64,000 bases of DNA from Chaetorhynchus papuensis (GCA_013396525.1 VWYX01000921.1:92857-156856); one strand, 5' to 3'; shown: positions 34,040 to 45,376, counted from the first letter of the stretch. The notes: generated by a model from the letters alone, not told the origin. Program-made: numbers and translations.

Positions 34040-35170
34040 AATGTAGTTAAACTCCTCTGTTTATTTGTGTAGTGAAACAGATCTTCTGACCACCAGCCCC
34101 TTTAGCCCACTGCAACAAAGGGGAGGATTTTCCAGTGCCCATCTGGTTTGTGTTTAATGTAATGTGCAGAAAGGTTGCACATTTTCAGGGCCTGTGTTCA
34201 TAAGTAGTAGATTGTACAGCAGTTTATTACACAAATGGATCTTTATATTGCTGGGCTTTGTTGAGCTGCCAGTTGGGATAAAAAAAAAGTAACATGCTTC
34301 GTGGACCCTATCAAGGAAAATTAGAAAGCATTAAATTCTGCTCAGACTATCCATCACTGGTGAGCTGGTAATCAGATCCAGAGAGGCTGGTGGGAGGTCA
34401 AGACTTTCTTGTTCTTGGTGTTTCTGAATCAATAACTGCTATGAAAGATGTGTAAGTGAAACCAAAAGAAGAGAGAGACATGTCTGACCTAGGAGTCAAC
34501 ACAAGATCACAGTGCAGAGGCCAGAAGAGACCAGATACCTCCAGGTTTTGAGGAGAAAACCCCACAGTCTCAACTCAGTTCCTGTGGTGAGCATGTGTTT
34601 TAGTTTAATTCTATATTGGAATGGTTATTAAATTACTATCTGGTCCCAGGCAAAATGTAGCCCTTGTTCCAAATAGCCAGGTAAGAGGTGTATCTACAGG
34701 AAGATTTTTCAAATTACCTTTGGATCCAAATCAAATAAATCCTGCAAACCCTGTATTGAACCCAGGTGATATCTAATCCACAGCGAAATATCAGCCTGCA
34801 GCCCCGGACTGTGCAGCCCAGCTTTAATGCCACTTAAATCAGAATGTAAGAACTAAAGGAATTCCAGGAATCCAATGATATAAACTGTATTTTTAGAGCT
34901 GTGAGTGACTTGTGAGAGTGAAACAGTGCAGTGACTAAAGATAGCCCAAGCAAGGTTTTCCATGATTTATCACAGGAACGCTCACAGTAAGTTAAAGTCA
35001 CCGAATGTTGTGATAGCAGCACCTACATGTTGGCGTGTTTTCAAGACAAGTCATTCATAACATACTTGTCACAGAGGAAAATTTCCATAACAGAGCTCTG
35101 AGTTGCGTCTCACTTGCACAATCACCACACACATCACTTTCTTATTAAGACACCGAGAGGTCCATTTGTT
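34040..35170. promoter_or_regulatory. Extended AT-rich tract, candidate regulatory
   Basis: Over about 1.1 kb the sequence is AT-rich and repeat-free, with forkhead- and homeodomain-type words (TTGTGTTTAATGTAATG, TAGTTTAATTC, GGTTATTAAATTAC, TCAAATAAATCC, TTCTTATTAAGACACC). No exon is supported. The tract differs clearly from the GC-richer sequence on both sides. Function is inferred only. Confidence 0.25.
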
Positions 35171-35732
35171 TCCTAGAATCTATTTTTTTCTTTAAGCCAG
35201 CTGGAGGCAAGAACCCCTCTTGCCTGCGTGTCTCAAACCTCTCCCAAGATTTCAGTGGTTGCAGAGGACAAAGACCCTCCCTTGGGCCCAGTTGTGGCCC
35301 TGCTCCATTCCCTGCTGGCCATCTGGAGTTTAGTTATCATTTAACAGGAATTCCTTGTCTGACCCATCATTCCTCCTTGGGGGTCTGGGCACCTTTGTGC
35401 ACCAAGAGGTTGGGTAGGACCTTTCTTTGCTGGGCAAAATGTCTACAGGGGTTATTTTAAGGATGAAGTCATGGCAAACATTTCCTGACACCTCATGATC
35501 AGCCTTGCTCTTGGCTCCTGGCCCTTGCTAGCTGCAGCCTGCAGGATAAAGGAGATGGCTTGTCAAGAGGGGGCTATGCTGCAGAACTGCTTTCTCTCAG
35601 TTTCTGACACACCAGGATGCATTCAGACAGAAATGGCAGAGAACCTGCAGGGATCTCCTCTCATGGACAGATTGGTCTTTGCCTTCTGCAGCCACCTCCT
35701 GGGTAGCCTGACAGCCACCTTGAATCTCATTT

Positions 35733-35862
35733 TCATAGAACTGCAGAACGGTTTGGGTTGGAAGAGACCTTAAAGCTTGTCCAGTACCACCCTCTGCCAT
35801 GGGCAGGGACACCTCCCACCATCCCAGGTTGCTGCAAGCCCCGTCCAACCTGGCCTGGACGA
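35733..35862 (-). mobile_element. CR1 LINE 3' fragment, short
   Basis: Left-to-right complement of the CR1 3' end: 'catagaactgcagaacggtttgggttgg', 'aagagaccttaaagc', 'ccctctgccatgggcagg', 'catcccaggttgc' and 'ccgtccaacctggcctggac'. About 130 bases remain. The element breaks off before the next usual CR1 segment. Confidence 0.92.
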
Positions 35863-36018
35863 GAGCGCTCACAGCCCCATGCACAGGCTGAGCTTTTGTT
35901 TCATCTTGTTTATGTCTGTGGTTATTTCTGTGTTGCTTTCATGATTTGCACATTCTTGAGGCCCTTGCTCAGAGCACCTGCGGTCAGGTTGTGCTCAGCA
36001 TCTCCCTCTCTTTTGTAG

Positions 36019-36045
36019 CTGATTTTGAGAGGCAGCTGGTGAAGG
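36019..36045 (+). CDS. Candidate 27-nt phase-1 micro-exon
   Basis: A pyrimidine-rich acceptor (35999-36018, ending TTTTGTAG) is followed by 27 bases and then a GTAAAG donor at 36046. Entered in phase 1 after a G, the codons read A-D-F-E-R-Q-L-V-K and leave phase 1 again. That matches the phase of the candidate exon at 29549-29778, so the two could join without a frameshift. Micro-exons of this size are known in neuronal genes. Chance acceptor/donor pairs are common, so this remains weak. Confidence 0.2.
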
Positions 36046-36916
36046 GTAAAGTTCAATCCAGGACACAGTTCTTAATTCATGATTGGGCCTGATGAACGGC
36101 ATGTGGATGATATCTGGACACGTGAAACTTGGGGCTGAAACTGTGATCTGCAGTATGAAACCTGATAGCCCTGAAATGATAAAAAGCAAACATCCTCTTG
36201 CAGGAATAACACCACGTCCTCCCCATGAGCATTTAACCTGCAGGACTTGGGAGCACGTTAGGCTCGTTGGCACCAAAAAATCAGGAGGATTCTGGAAAGA
36301 AGTCATTTCTAGAGGCTAATGGGAATATCCACATGACAACGAGGAGACGTGTATCCAAGCAGAGATTCTAACAGGGAAAGGCACCTATTGCAGTAACTCC
36401 CTAGGTAAGATAGCCTAATTGAAAAATGGACTAAGAAATGAAGCTTAAATAGTTTTCTTCAGGGTAATTTGTCTCTTAGGCCAGCTTATCTCGGGGCTTT
36501 TCACAATCTCCAGCACTTCTAGTCTTTCAGGAGGGATACACTTGTTCCTTCAAAAAATGCTTTCTTATATAAAAGAAAATTACAACTTTATGCAGAAACA
36601 CCTAGGAAAGTTTCCCTGGCCTGCAGTTCATGCTCAGCTGCCTCAGTGCTCTCTGGTGGTGAGCAGCAAGCCCAGGGGGGCACAGAAAGCTGTCTCAGAA
36701 GACACAAAGTGCTGTAGGTTTCATTGCAGTCTAACACCAAGGCAGCCTTGCTCCACATCAGCAGGTTACACCCAATGCCTCACTGCTGACACTGAGAGCC
36801 TTGAAACCTCTGCTTTGGTAGCGTTAGGAAGAGGGGAAGAGGTGGTGATTTGACAGAACACTCAGCTGGGTATCTCCAAGCTGTAAAGATTGGGAACACT
36901 AAAGGGATGATCGTAA

Positions 36917-37080
36917 ATGGAGCCTTCTGTTCCTGAGCAGAATGAATCCACGAACAGACCGGAACACAAGATGTTTCCAGTTAATGCACCATCTGTGTTA
37001 GATCTGCCCATTCACAAAGAGGAAACACATTTTCACTCTGAATGGCTTTTTAAATTGGGAGACAACAAGGAAGGCAAGTA
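36917..37080 (+). other. Exon-like ORF ending at a donor-like site
   Basis: From ATG at 36917 the frame encodes about 55 residues of balanced composition (MEPSVPEQNEST at the start, HFHSEWLFKLGDN near the end). It runs up to TAC|GTAAGA at 37081, a good donor match. No polypyrimidine tract or acceptor precedes it and the Kozak context is poor (T at -3). It may be a first coding exon, a conserved non-coding piece or chance. No protein family is recognised. Confidence 0.15.
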
Positions 37081-37087
37081 CGTAAGA

Positions 37088-37142
37088 TGTACGTGCGTGT
37101 CTGTGTGCGCAAACGTTTGTGAGGGGGGACGCGCACGTGTGA
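37088..37142. promoter_or_regulatory. RCGTG / CACGTG motif cluster in a CpG-dense spot
   Basis: ACGTG (37091-37095) and GCGTG (37095-37099) overlap, and a CACGTG E-box lies at 37134-37139, in a short stretch of alternating purine-pyrimidine with about a dozen CpGs between 37080 and 37155. RCGTG is the core bound by HIF/ARNT-type bHLH-PAS dimers, and CACGTG is bound by MYC/MAX/USF. The local CpG density stands out from the CpG-poor flanks. Binding is inferred, not shown. Confidence 0.3.
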
Positions 37143-37225
37143 CCCCCGCGGGCACGGCCCCAAGCTGCCCCTGCTCTGCAGAGCAACAGCACAGAAACCA
37201 CGAGCCACCACACGAACCCTCGAGA

Positions 37226-37577
37226 TGTTCTCCAAGCTCTGTTTTTAACTAGCTTTGTGGAAATTGTCATCAGCAGAGCCAGCCTGGGGTGAAGTGCCTG
37301 GGTCGCTCATGGAGGTGTTGTAGGACCTGCTTGAAAGCGCGTGGAGATGGAACAACAAGAAGGGTCGTGACAAACAATTCTCTCTGTCTCTATTTGATCT
37401 CTGAAAGAGGACACTAAACAGCAGCTTAGACTCATAATGAGAGGGAAATTGGTTTTAGAAGCATCTCAAAACATACCTGGAAAAGAAATGGGAATGAAGA
37501 CATTCTCCAAGCTCTTTTTTCAACTAACTTTGTGGAAATTGTCATCAATAGAGCCAGCCCAGGGTGAAGTGCCCAGG
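37226..37577. repeat. 77-bp direct repeat pair, offset 275
   Basis: Copies at 37226-37302 and 37501-37577 share TTCTCCAAGCTCT, TTTGTGGAAATTGTCATCA, AGAGCCAGCC and GGTGAAGTGCC. Identity is roughly 85-90%, so the duplication is not recent. The spacer of about 200 bases is not repeated. It may be a local duplication or two copies of an unrecognised short repeat. Confidence 0.85.
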
Positions 37578-40323
37578 GACCACCTCTGCTGTGGGAAGGG
37601 AGAGTGGACTCAGACCAAGGGCTCCCCATGTGGACCAGGGTTGGGTTCTGGGTGTGGGGCTTCCTCAGGCAGCTGGGAGGGCACTGCCAACGTTCCAGGC
37701 TCCTCGAGGAACCATGTCCACCCTCCATGGTGAGCCAGCAATGAGGGAAACTGGGGCTGGCCTCCACCTTGCTGCAGAGGGGATGGACCAGTGGTTCATG
37801 TGCCCTTCCACCATGGTGTTTGACTCACTGGCAAAGCCCAGAGGAGAAGTTTCAGCAGTGAAGACAGGATCCTGGCTGCTCTGGGGCTGGGAGGAGATGG
37901 TGCAGGACCCTGTGATCCATGCCACTGCTTGGTCCGCACTTGTGTGCTGACAGTGCAACCAGAGCCATCATGGAGAGACGGGGAGCACCAGACCCAGGGC
38001 TAACCAGCAGCCAGGAAGTTCTCTGTGGGAGACCTGCTGGTTATGTGGGGCTGGCTGGGGCTGGTTCCTCCTTTCCTTTGACATTCTTGTCCCAGCAGCT
38101 CCATCTGCCCTCCTGGTGTGCCCAGTTGCTCTGTTGGTGGGACAAGCAAAATCTCCCCGGGGAGAGACAGGCTGCGATCGCAGCCCTCGTGCCCTGTTCC
38201 CATGTTTCTTGTAGAACCTGCTCTCTCAGGGCTGGCTCTGGGCAGGCTAATTGGGGTGGCACTTCCAGGAATCCCTTTCCAGACCCACTGCTGCATTGCC
38301 TTCTCGTAACATCTGGCACAACGTGTTTGCACAGATGTTTAGTGCTGTGGCTGCTTCCCAGTAGCTTGCTGGGGTGGTGTGTGGAGAAGAGCTCCAGGGA
38401 TGAGAAAAGCTGCTTCATACTGGGGTTGTGCAAACCAGCTCATATATTTTAAAATGAGAAGAGAGGAAATTCACAGCTGTGCCTTTGTTACATGTGCATT
38501 TAGGGCCAAATCAGGCCTGTTTCTGGCGGGGCCATAGAGAACTCTGCAGGGAGAGGGCTGTTCCTTCAGAGGCTGCTGAGCAGCAGCAAAATCTCTCCAG
38601 AGCTACTGCTGCAACCCTGGGTCTGCACAGCTCTTATTTCCCCTGCACTTCATCTCCCAGAAGATGCAGAAAGCCTCTGCTGCCTCATCCTCATTCCCCC
38701 ATCCCTGCTGCCCAGGGACAGGCAGTGCTGGAGGCTGGGAAGTGGGGACACAAGAGATCCATGTGGTTACAGCTTCACTGGGCTGTTCCAGACCCCTGGG
38801 GCTGGGCTAGAGCCTGTGCTTTCCTTCCTATATCGCTGAGGCTTGTGCCCTACAAACCCTTCTGGCCAGGCTGTGGGCTCCAGGGAGGGGCTCAGCTCTG
38901 TGTGCCCTTCACCCATCATGCCAGCTGGAGAGCTCCTGGGCTTTCCAGGTGGGCTCACACTCGGGAAGATGAACATGGAAAGTGGGGGGATAACAAAACT
39001 CACTGAGACCAAAACTGCTCACCTGAATGAATGTCCCAAGCACCATTGGACAGGGCAGGACACAGGAGCCTGGCTGAGCCTTGCACAGGGTAGTGATTCC
39101 TGTCTGGTGCTAAAAGTAGCCAAACTACCCCATCATGGCCATGGCTGCAATTCCACACAGACCAGGCAGCCCCAGCACCTCTGAACACAAAGCCAGGCTC
39201 TCCCATCTTCTCTGTTCACTGTCTCCATCTCTCTGGTGCTGCAGGGCTGGATGTGGAGCTTCCAAGCACTTGTTAAACCCTCTACAGAGCTGCAGGGGCT
39301 GGAGCTGCTGTTGCAGATGGCCTCGGGGGTACAGCACCCACTGCTGTGAGCAGTGAACGCTAAACACTGATCACCTCGGGGCACTGAACTTCGGTTTGTT
39401 CCTTCTATGGGTGCTTCTCCCAAAACCACAGCCCCACAAGTGCTGCTCTGGCCAGGATGCAGGACAATAGGACATTGTCCTTGGTGGTGCACAGCTTGGG
39501 CAAGGGTGGCTGAGCCGGTCAGGATGTGAGACACTGTGCAGAAATGTGACACAAACCCCAAGCAGCACTGCTGAGACCAAAGCACAGCTCCCAGCCACCC
39601 AGGGGAGGGCAAGAGGAGAAGAAAAAGAAAGGCTGGGACATAAAGGCCCTGCTCACTATGAGGTGGCATCAGGAGGGCTGTGCACACTGAGCAGCGAACC
39701 TCTGCGTTTGTGAGGGGAGGAAGAGCAGGGAGTCCTGGAGGAGCACAGAACTGGAACAGGCTCTGGGCTGTTCCCAACCAGGGGAGCTCTGCCCCAGCAG
39801 CAGGAGCAGTGGGCTGCCAGCGCTCCTGTCGCCTGCAGCTACGAGCAGCCATGGTTTGCTGCACAGTGACAGGCATGGAGACCAAGGTGGGGGTGGATTT
39901 GTTACAGTGTTGGTGTCCAAATCGGTTACGGGAGAGACTGATGTGAAGCCAGCAGGAGAAGCACTGCACGTTCTGTACTCGGGACTGCGTTTGCAAAGCA
40001 CCAGAGCAGAGCTCAGGAGGAACATGGTCGCTAGCAAAGAGCAGAAGAGGAATTGTAACATTAATGTAAACATGACAGGTCCCTTCCTGATGGATGCATG
40101 TAGTCCATAAACATCATTGTCACACCAGAGATCTTGCCAGGGATTCCTGAAGATGCTTTCAAGCATGCTGCAGTCTCGTCCTTGGGGTTCTTGGGGTTTC
40201 AGAATTGTGACCATCTGTTTGCAATTGAGGCCATTTGGAAGTAGAAGAGAGAGCTGCCAAGAGACTCTTTGTGAAGGAAGATCACAGCCTTCAGTCTCGC
40301 CAAGAAGTTCCCTCCGGCAGGTA

Positions 40324-40815
40324 TCAGAATCACAGAAAGGTTTGGGTTGGAAGAGACCTTAAACTCATCTCATTCCACCCCCTGCCATGGGCAGGGACAC
40401 TTTCCACTATCCCAGGTTGCTCCAAGCTCTGTCCAACCTGGCCTTGGACACTGCCAGGGATGGAGCAGCCACAGCTTCTCTGGGTACCCTGTGCCAGGGC
40501 CTGACCACCCTCAGAGCCAAGAATTCCTTCCCAATATCCCATCTATCCCTGCCCTCTGGCAGTGTAAACCCAGAGGGCAGGGATAAACCCAAGTTCCCCC
40601 TTGTCCTGTCACTCCATCCCTAGTCCAAAGTCCCTCTCCAGCTCTCCTGGAGCCCCTTTAGGTACTCAAAGGGGCTCTGAGGTCTCCCCAGAGCCTTCTC
40701 CAGACTGAACACAGCTCTCCTAGCCTGGGTCCAGAGCAGAGGGACTCCAGCCCTCAGAGCATCTCTGTGGCTTCCTCTGGACTTGTCTGGCTCAAGAGGA
40801 TTCTGCATGATCCCG
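40324..40815 (-). mobile_element. CR1 LINE 3' fragment, ~490 bp
   Basis: Left-to-right complement of a long CR1 3' region: 'cagaatcacagaaaggtttgggttgg', 'tgccatgggcagggacac', 'tatcccaggttgctccaag', 'ctggccttggacactgccag', 'ccttgtcctgtcactcc', 'tctccagctctcctggagcc', 'ggtctccccagagccttctcc' and 'tctgtggcttcctctggac'. The tail is at the left. A 16-base-arm hairpin (40544-40585) interrupts the usual sequence. Confidence 0.95.
40544..40585. repeat. Perfect 16-bp inverted repeat inside CR1
   Basis: TATCCCTGCCCTCTGG (40544-40559) and CCAGAGGGCAGGGATA (40570-40585) are exact reverse complements with a 10-base spacer. The right arm is extra relative to ordinary CR1 sequence as I remember it, so it looks like a short templated inverted insertion. 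Confidence 0.92.
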
Positions 40816-43649
40816 AGCCGATGGGGCAATAAAGCTCAATTAGAATGTCTGTGATGGGTGTGACACCAGGCTGGCACGAGGGGATGTGATGTCTGGACAT
40901 TTTCCACATTCAAGCCCAGCCCTGCAAACCTCTCCTGTCTGCTGTCCTGGCACAGTCACTGCTCAAAATAAGAACTTCCAAGAGCGAGCACTAAGCTGGC
41001 TTACAGAATTTGCAGCTGCAGCCCAGCTAATTGAAGCCTTGGCAGCTTATTTTAATTCCTACTTTGCATGAAGCTGGGCATGACAGTCTGTGGGCATGGT
41101 TCAGGAGCGCCAGGCAGGTCAGCTCAGCTCCCTACAGCCCCTGCTGTGTGCTGTACAGGGATAAGGGTTGGGCATCACCCTAAAAGTGCTCTGCCACCCT
41201 GGTGAGCTCTGCACTCCAAGGAGAGGAGGGAAACACAGACTCCTTCCAGCAGATAAGGAGATCAGAAGGGAGCAGCAATGCTGGGAAGGTGGGAAATTTT
41301 GCCAGCCCTTGGATGCCTCTATTGAAGCCACAGAGGGGGTGGCACAGAATCAGTCCGTGGTGTGGTTTGTCCAAGCGTGGGCTGCATCCCACTGACTGTG
41401 CAGCCTCGGCACTCAGAGGGGATGATCAGCAGTGGTGCTGTACCCCCAGATATGCCCTGAGGGAGGCTGTCTTTCTCAGCAGTGCACCAGGGCTTGGAGC
41501 TGGGTTTAAATGTCAACCTGCCTTAAAAGCCGCAGGCATTCCCTGACATGTGCGGTGTGAACCCGTTCACTCAGTAGAGATTTGCTCCACTGAAAACGAG
41601 CCTGAAAGTTGATAAGAGCCCCTGGTTAGGCCTGAAATAGCCCTTTGCAATGTGGGACTGGCTGGGGTGGGTATCAGATGAAGAGCATCAGTCACAGCAC
41701 AGCAGAAAGGAGGCTGAGATCATGCCTGCACTTGGGTGCAGCCACAGGTGCACTGGCTGCTCGGAGGTGTTGCTGTGCTCGTGCTCTGCGTCACCCACAA
41801 CACCCACAGAGTTCTGGTGCTCCCTCTTCCCAGCATGGAACACACCAAGGGAAAATACTGAGAGAGCAGGGAGACACTGCAGGGACACCTGCACTGGAAA
41901 AGGAGCAGAGGTGCTGTCTGGACAGTGCCTGAGGGAGCAGGATTCCCACCTCATGCAGCTGCAGAGAAGGGCCAGAGGGTTTTGTTCAGTTACCTGTGTG
42001 AAGTGCAGTGTTCCTGGGATGAACAGGGTTTTGTTCAGTTACCTGTGTGAAGTGCAGTGTTCCTGGGATGAACACGATTCGCTCCTCTGCCCTCAGAGAG
42101 GGAGGAGGGGCTGTATTTTAATTTCGACCTCTGCTGGTACCGTGCGTGGGAAACACTGCTGGCACTGGGATTTCTTTCTGTTGGGGTTTTGCTCTGTGCT
42201 GCAGATAAGGCTCCTCTTTCCTTGGTCACTTTGTAGGAATGGAAAACATGCCTGGGCCTTCAAGCACACTTTGAAGTCAATCAAAACTGTCTTAAAGTAT
42301 ATTTCTCTGCTATAGAACATAAAAATATTATCCTTCTGGCATGCCTCCATGAGAATATTAAAAATAGCTTACTGAGTTACTCTGTGAAAATCGCTAATAT
42401 AACAAGACTTTTGTGTCTTATTTCATTAATGAAGGAACTCTAATGCTGGGCTTGAGTGTGATACTGCTGTAAATCAATAAAGAATATTTTTGGAAAAGCA
42501 CAATCCTATTATTCCGGGATATTTTTGTAGGGTGAAGTTAGAAAGAAACATTTATTGCCATGACTTTTGTCCAACTCAATAAGCTGTTTGCATCTGAAAA
42601 CTTTAATGCTAGTTAAATAAAAGCGTGTTCTGTGCATGGGATGGCATTTGCTTTCCTGGTTTGTTTCACTGCTGTTTGCCCAGAAAGGGGGAGAATCTGT
42701 TTGGCAAAGGCTTGGAGCTAAATCTTGTGCTGACCCCTCACAGCAGAAACCCAAGGCTTTCCTAGGGAAGAGTCAGAGCAGGACAGGGCTCCTGGCTTTT
42801 CCTGAACAGTATCCGGAAATCAGCGAGCCTGAGATGCGGCCTGACTGGGAGGCACGGGATTCTGTCCCATTTCCAGCTGCAATTGTTTGTTAACAACCCC
42901 CTGAGGCTGTGGCCATCCCGGATGAATGCGCAGCCCAGGAACCCAGGGATGGTCCTGGCTGGGTCAGGGCTGAAGTTACTCCAGCTCATCCCCTGATCTC
43001 CAGCACCGGGAGCCAAAAGTATGTGGAAAAACAGGATACTCATACAGTAGCAATTCTCCCACCCAGCTACCGGACTTTCCTTCACCAAGAGAAAGGCTTT
43101 AGATTTAATGGCCTCGGTGGGGTGTTTCTTACATGGATTTGTCTAATTGCCTTTTGAACTCGTGCTAAAGAGGTGATTTGCTGCTTCCTCAGCGGCCTCC
43201 CGAGGGGTGTAAATCACAGCTCTGCTTCAAGAACCAGAGGAACAGGCAGCATTCCTCCCACAGCACCACTGCTGCCTTTGGCAAACAGAGCCCCCTCTAA
43301 TTTTCTGTTGTTTACAAAGGCTCCAGTGATGGTCGGTGATTTGAGGCTGGAAATGGGGTTTGTGTAGTTCCTGAGGTGCCTCTTGGTTGCCTCTGCCAGG
43401 GTTTCATGCCTTTAAGCATCTCCACAGGGTGAGGAATGGCTCGTGAGGCAGGAGCACAGAGGAGCTGAGGGAAAGGGCTCCTCTTGGTCAAGGAACAGCG
43501 TTCAGCTGCTAAAACTGAGAGCCTGTCTCTGGGAGCAAATGGCACAAACCACCACAGTGTGTCATGAGCCTGGAACTAAGCATTACACACCCCTCTAAAT
43601 CCACACAACCACGTGGCATGCTGAGTACGTCTGGAGGGAACCTCTGCTG
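40816..43649. other. Unique non-coding sequence
   Basis: No exon supported. It holds an exact 49-bp tandem duplication (41976-42073) and an AT-rich stretch 42270-42640. The plus frame 41650-42315 (221 codons) runs through the duplication and has no domain. Confidence 0.55.
41976..42073. repeat. Exact 49-bp tandem duplication
   Basis: Two identical 49-base copies (41976-42024 and 42025-42073), each containing GGGTTTTGTTCAGTTACCTG and ending CCTGGGATGAAC. Perfect identity implies a recent event or an assembly artefact. Confidence 0.95.
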
Positions 43650-44870
43650 CCCAAAGCCAAGATCACTTTTCCCTCCCTCATTCCTGACAGAAGTTTGCCC
43701 ACCCTCCTCTTAAAAACCTTCTTTGGTTGGAGAGGATTCCAGCTCTTGCCCAAAGCACTTTCACTCCAGCTGCTTCCTGAAGTGCACATCCATAACTCCT
43801 AGTCCTACTCAATTCAGATAGAGAGAATAAAACACTTGGTTTCTTTCCATGGCAGTCTTCCTTATATTTAAAATCTGATCAGGGCTCCGTTTAGTCAATT
43901 TTTCATTAGGCTGCCCCTCAGTCTTTGTGCCTTCCCTTGAGTGTCTTATTTTCTAGACTTGTGGTGTCTCTTTTTGTGCTCTGGGCTCTCTTCTGTTGCC
44001 CCTCACCCTCCTGAGCATGGCCCAGAGCAGACAGCAGTGCTCGAGCAGAGCAGAGCAGAGCCCGTGCTGCACCAAGCAGGCAGGTGAAGGGATGTGCTCT
44101 GCAGCCTGCACTGCACAGCCCCTGCTGCCCTTCTCACCCTCTCTCACCACCACCGATGGTCCTGAGCTGGCTCATGACCCTGCTCTGCTGTCACAGAGCA
44201 GCTGCAGAACATTCTGCTCTGTACACTGTGCATGTGCCACGGGCCCTCCCTGACTAATCCTCACTGGGTTTGTTTCTGTAACTGTCCTCACATCATCACT
44301 TCTTTTTAGAGCTATTATCCAGCTCTAACCCTGCTCTGCCGCATGCATGTGCCCTCTTCCAACTTCACCTCCTAATAAATAAAATTATTTTCTGCTCCAC
44401 TTTGTAGAGGCAACATAGAAGACAAAGGGACACAGTGACCCACTGACAGCTTCTCCCTGAGCGTGCTTTTCTAAGTGTTTTGCACCACCTTGGGCAATAC
44501 ACACCACGCTTTCCCAAAAATCTTTAGACAATGTCATGTCAGACAGTGTCAACAGCCTCGTTAAACACAAGATAGATGACATGTACAGCTTATTCCCTAT
44601 CCACAAGTGTCACACAAGGATTAAATTTGACACATGCATAATGGCTGGGTTTTATTTCTTTTCCTTGATTTGTTTCAGTATTCGTTTGTTGGCTCAATTA
44701 CTTGTCCCAGTACTTTTCTGGAAATGGAAGTTAAACTAGATACTCCATAATTTCCCTTTTTCAAAACCAGATATTCTGTTTACCATTTTTGAAAGCCATA
44801 AGGAGTGTTACATCTCTGTGCCTGCCTTGTGTCTTTAAAAATCTGTTGAAGCTGCCAGTACCTCCTAGAA
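43650..44870 (-). mobile_element. Ancient CR1/L3-like LINE, decayed
   Basis: Two segments follow an old vertebrate CR1 (L3-like) in complement. In 43665-44060 the cues are 'cctgacagaagtttgcc', 'cttaaaaaccttc', 'tccagctcttgcccaaagcac', 'ctgccttcagtc'-type and 'ttctagacttgtggtg' segments. In 44520-44800 they are 'aatgtcatgtcagacagtgtcaacagcc', 'aaacacaagatagatgacatgtac' and 'gtacttttctggaaatggaag'. The order matches one minus-strand element whose middle (44060-44515) is too decayed to read. The second segment corresponds to the reverse transcriptase domain, heavily mutated. Confidence 0.6.
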
Positions 44871-45097
44871 CTTTACAACAGATGCATATCTGCCAGTTAT
44901 TGCATAGAAGGCAGAATTCTGGTCATTTGTACCTTGGCTGATTATTTCAAGACTTACTCTTTCCTGGCTGGTTGGCCTGGTGGGCACATGCCAGCTGCTC
45001 AGGGATATGTTCTGCACCAAGGGGTGACACCCTGGAATGAAACACACTGATGGGAGACAGAGGACAGCTCTGGGGGTTGCTGTTGCTGGGGGTCTGG

Positions 45098-45376
45098 TCC
45101 ACCACTAAACCATGTCCCCAGGTATAACATCCACACATCTTTTAAATCCCTTCAGGGATGGCAACTCTGCCACTGCCCTGGGCAGCCTGTTCCAATGTTT
45201 TACACCCCTGTCAGTGAAGAAATATTCCCCAATATCCAATTTAAACCTCTCCTGACGCCGTTTGGGACAATTCCTCTCATCCTGTCCCTTGTTTCCTGGG
45301 AGCAGAGCCTGAATCCCACCTGGCTGCTCCCTCCTGTCAGGGAGCTGCAGAGAGTGAGAAGGTCCCCCCTGAGGTA
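45098..45376 (-). mobile_element. CR1 LINE fragment (second subfamily type)
   Basis: The complement of a CR1 type different from the copies at 22262 and 40324: 'aaaccatgtccccagg', 'acacatcttttaaatccc', 'tcagggatggcaactctgcc', 'ggcagcctgttccaatg', 'aagaaatattccccaatatcc' and 'ctctcatcctgtccc'. It lacks the very 3' tail. It lies 230 bases after the old CR1 with the same orientation. Confidence 0.88.

Larger units (their letters stand above)
29779..35732. other. Non-coding tract, probable intron
   Basis: No second exon was found on the plus strand with phase 1 acceptor and protein-like codons. Contents: a 23-bp palindrome at 29917-29939, an AT-rich block at 30430-30680, a moderately CpG-rich stretch at 31200-31380, a C13 run at 31495-31507, an AT-rich patch at 32040-32190, a CATCC-rich low-complexity patch at 33199-33257, and AT-rich sequence at 34040-35170. 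Confidence 0.5.
35863..40323. other. Non-coding tract with weak exon candidates
   Basis: Apart from the micro-exon candidate (36019-36045) and the exon-like ORF (36917-37080) no coding sequence is supported. The tract also holds the RCGTG/CACGTG cluster (37088-37142) and a 77-bp direct repeat pair (37226-37577). The minus frame 39996-39133 is open but has no domain or splice context. Confidence 0.45.

Noticed and set aside
39133..39996. 287-codon minus-strand open frame
   Set aside because: Low-complexity, Cys/Ser/Pro-rich composition typical of stop-poor non-coding DNA; no splice context.
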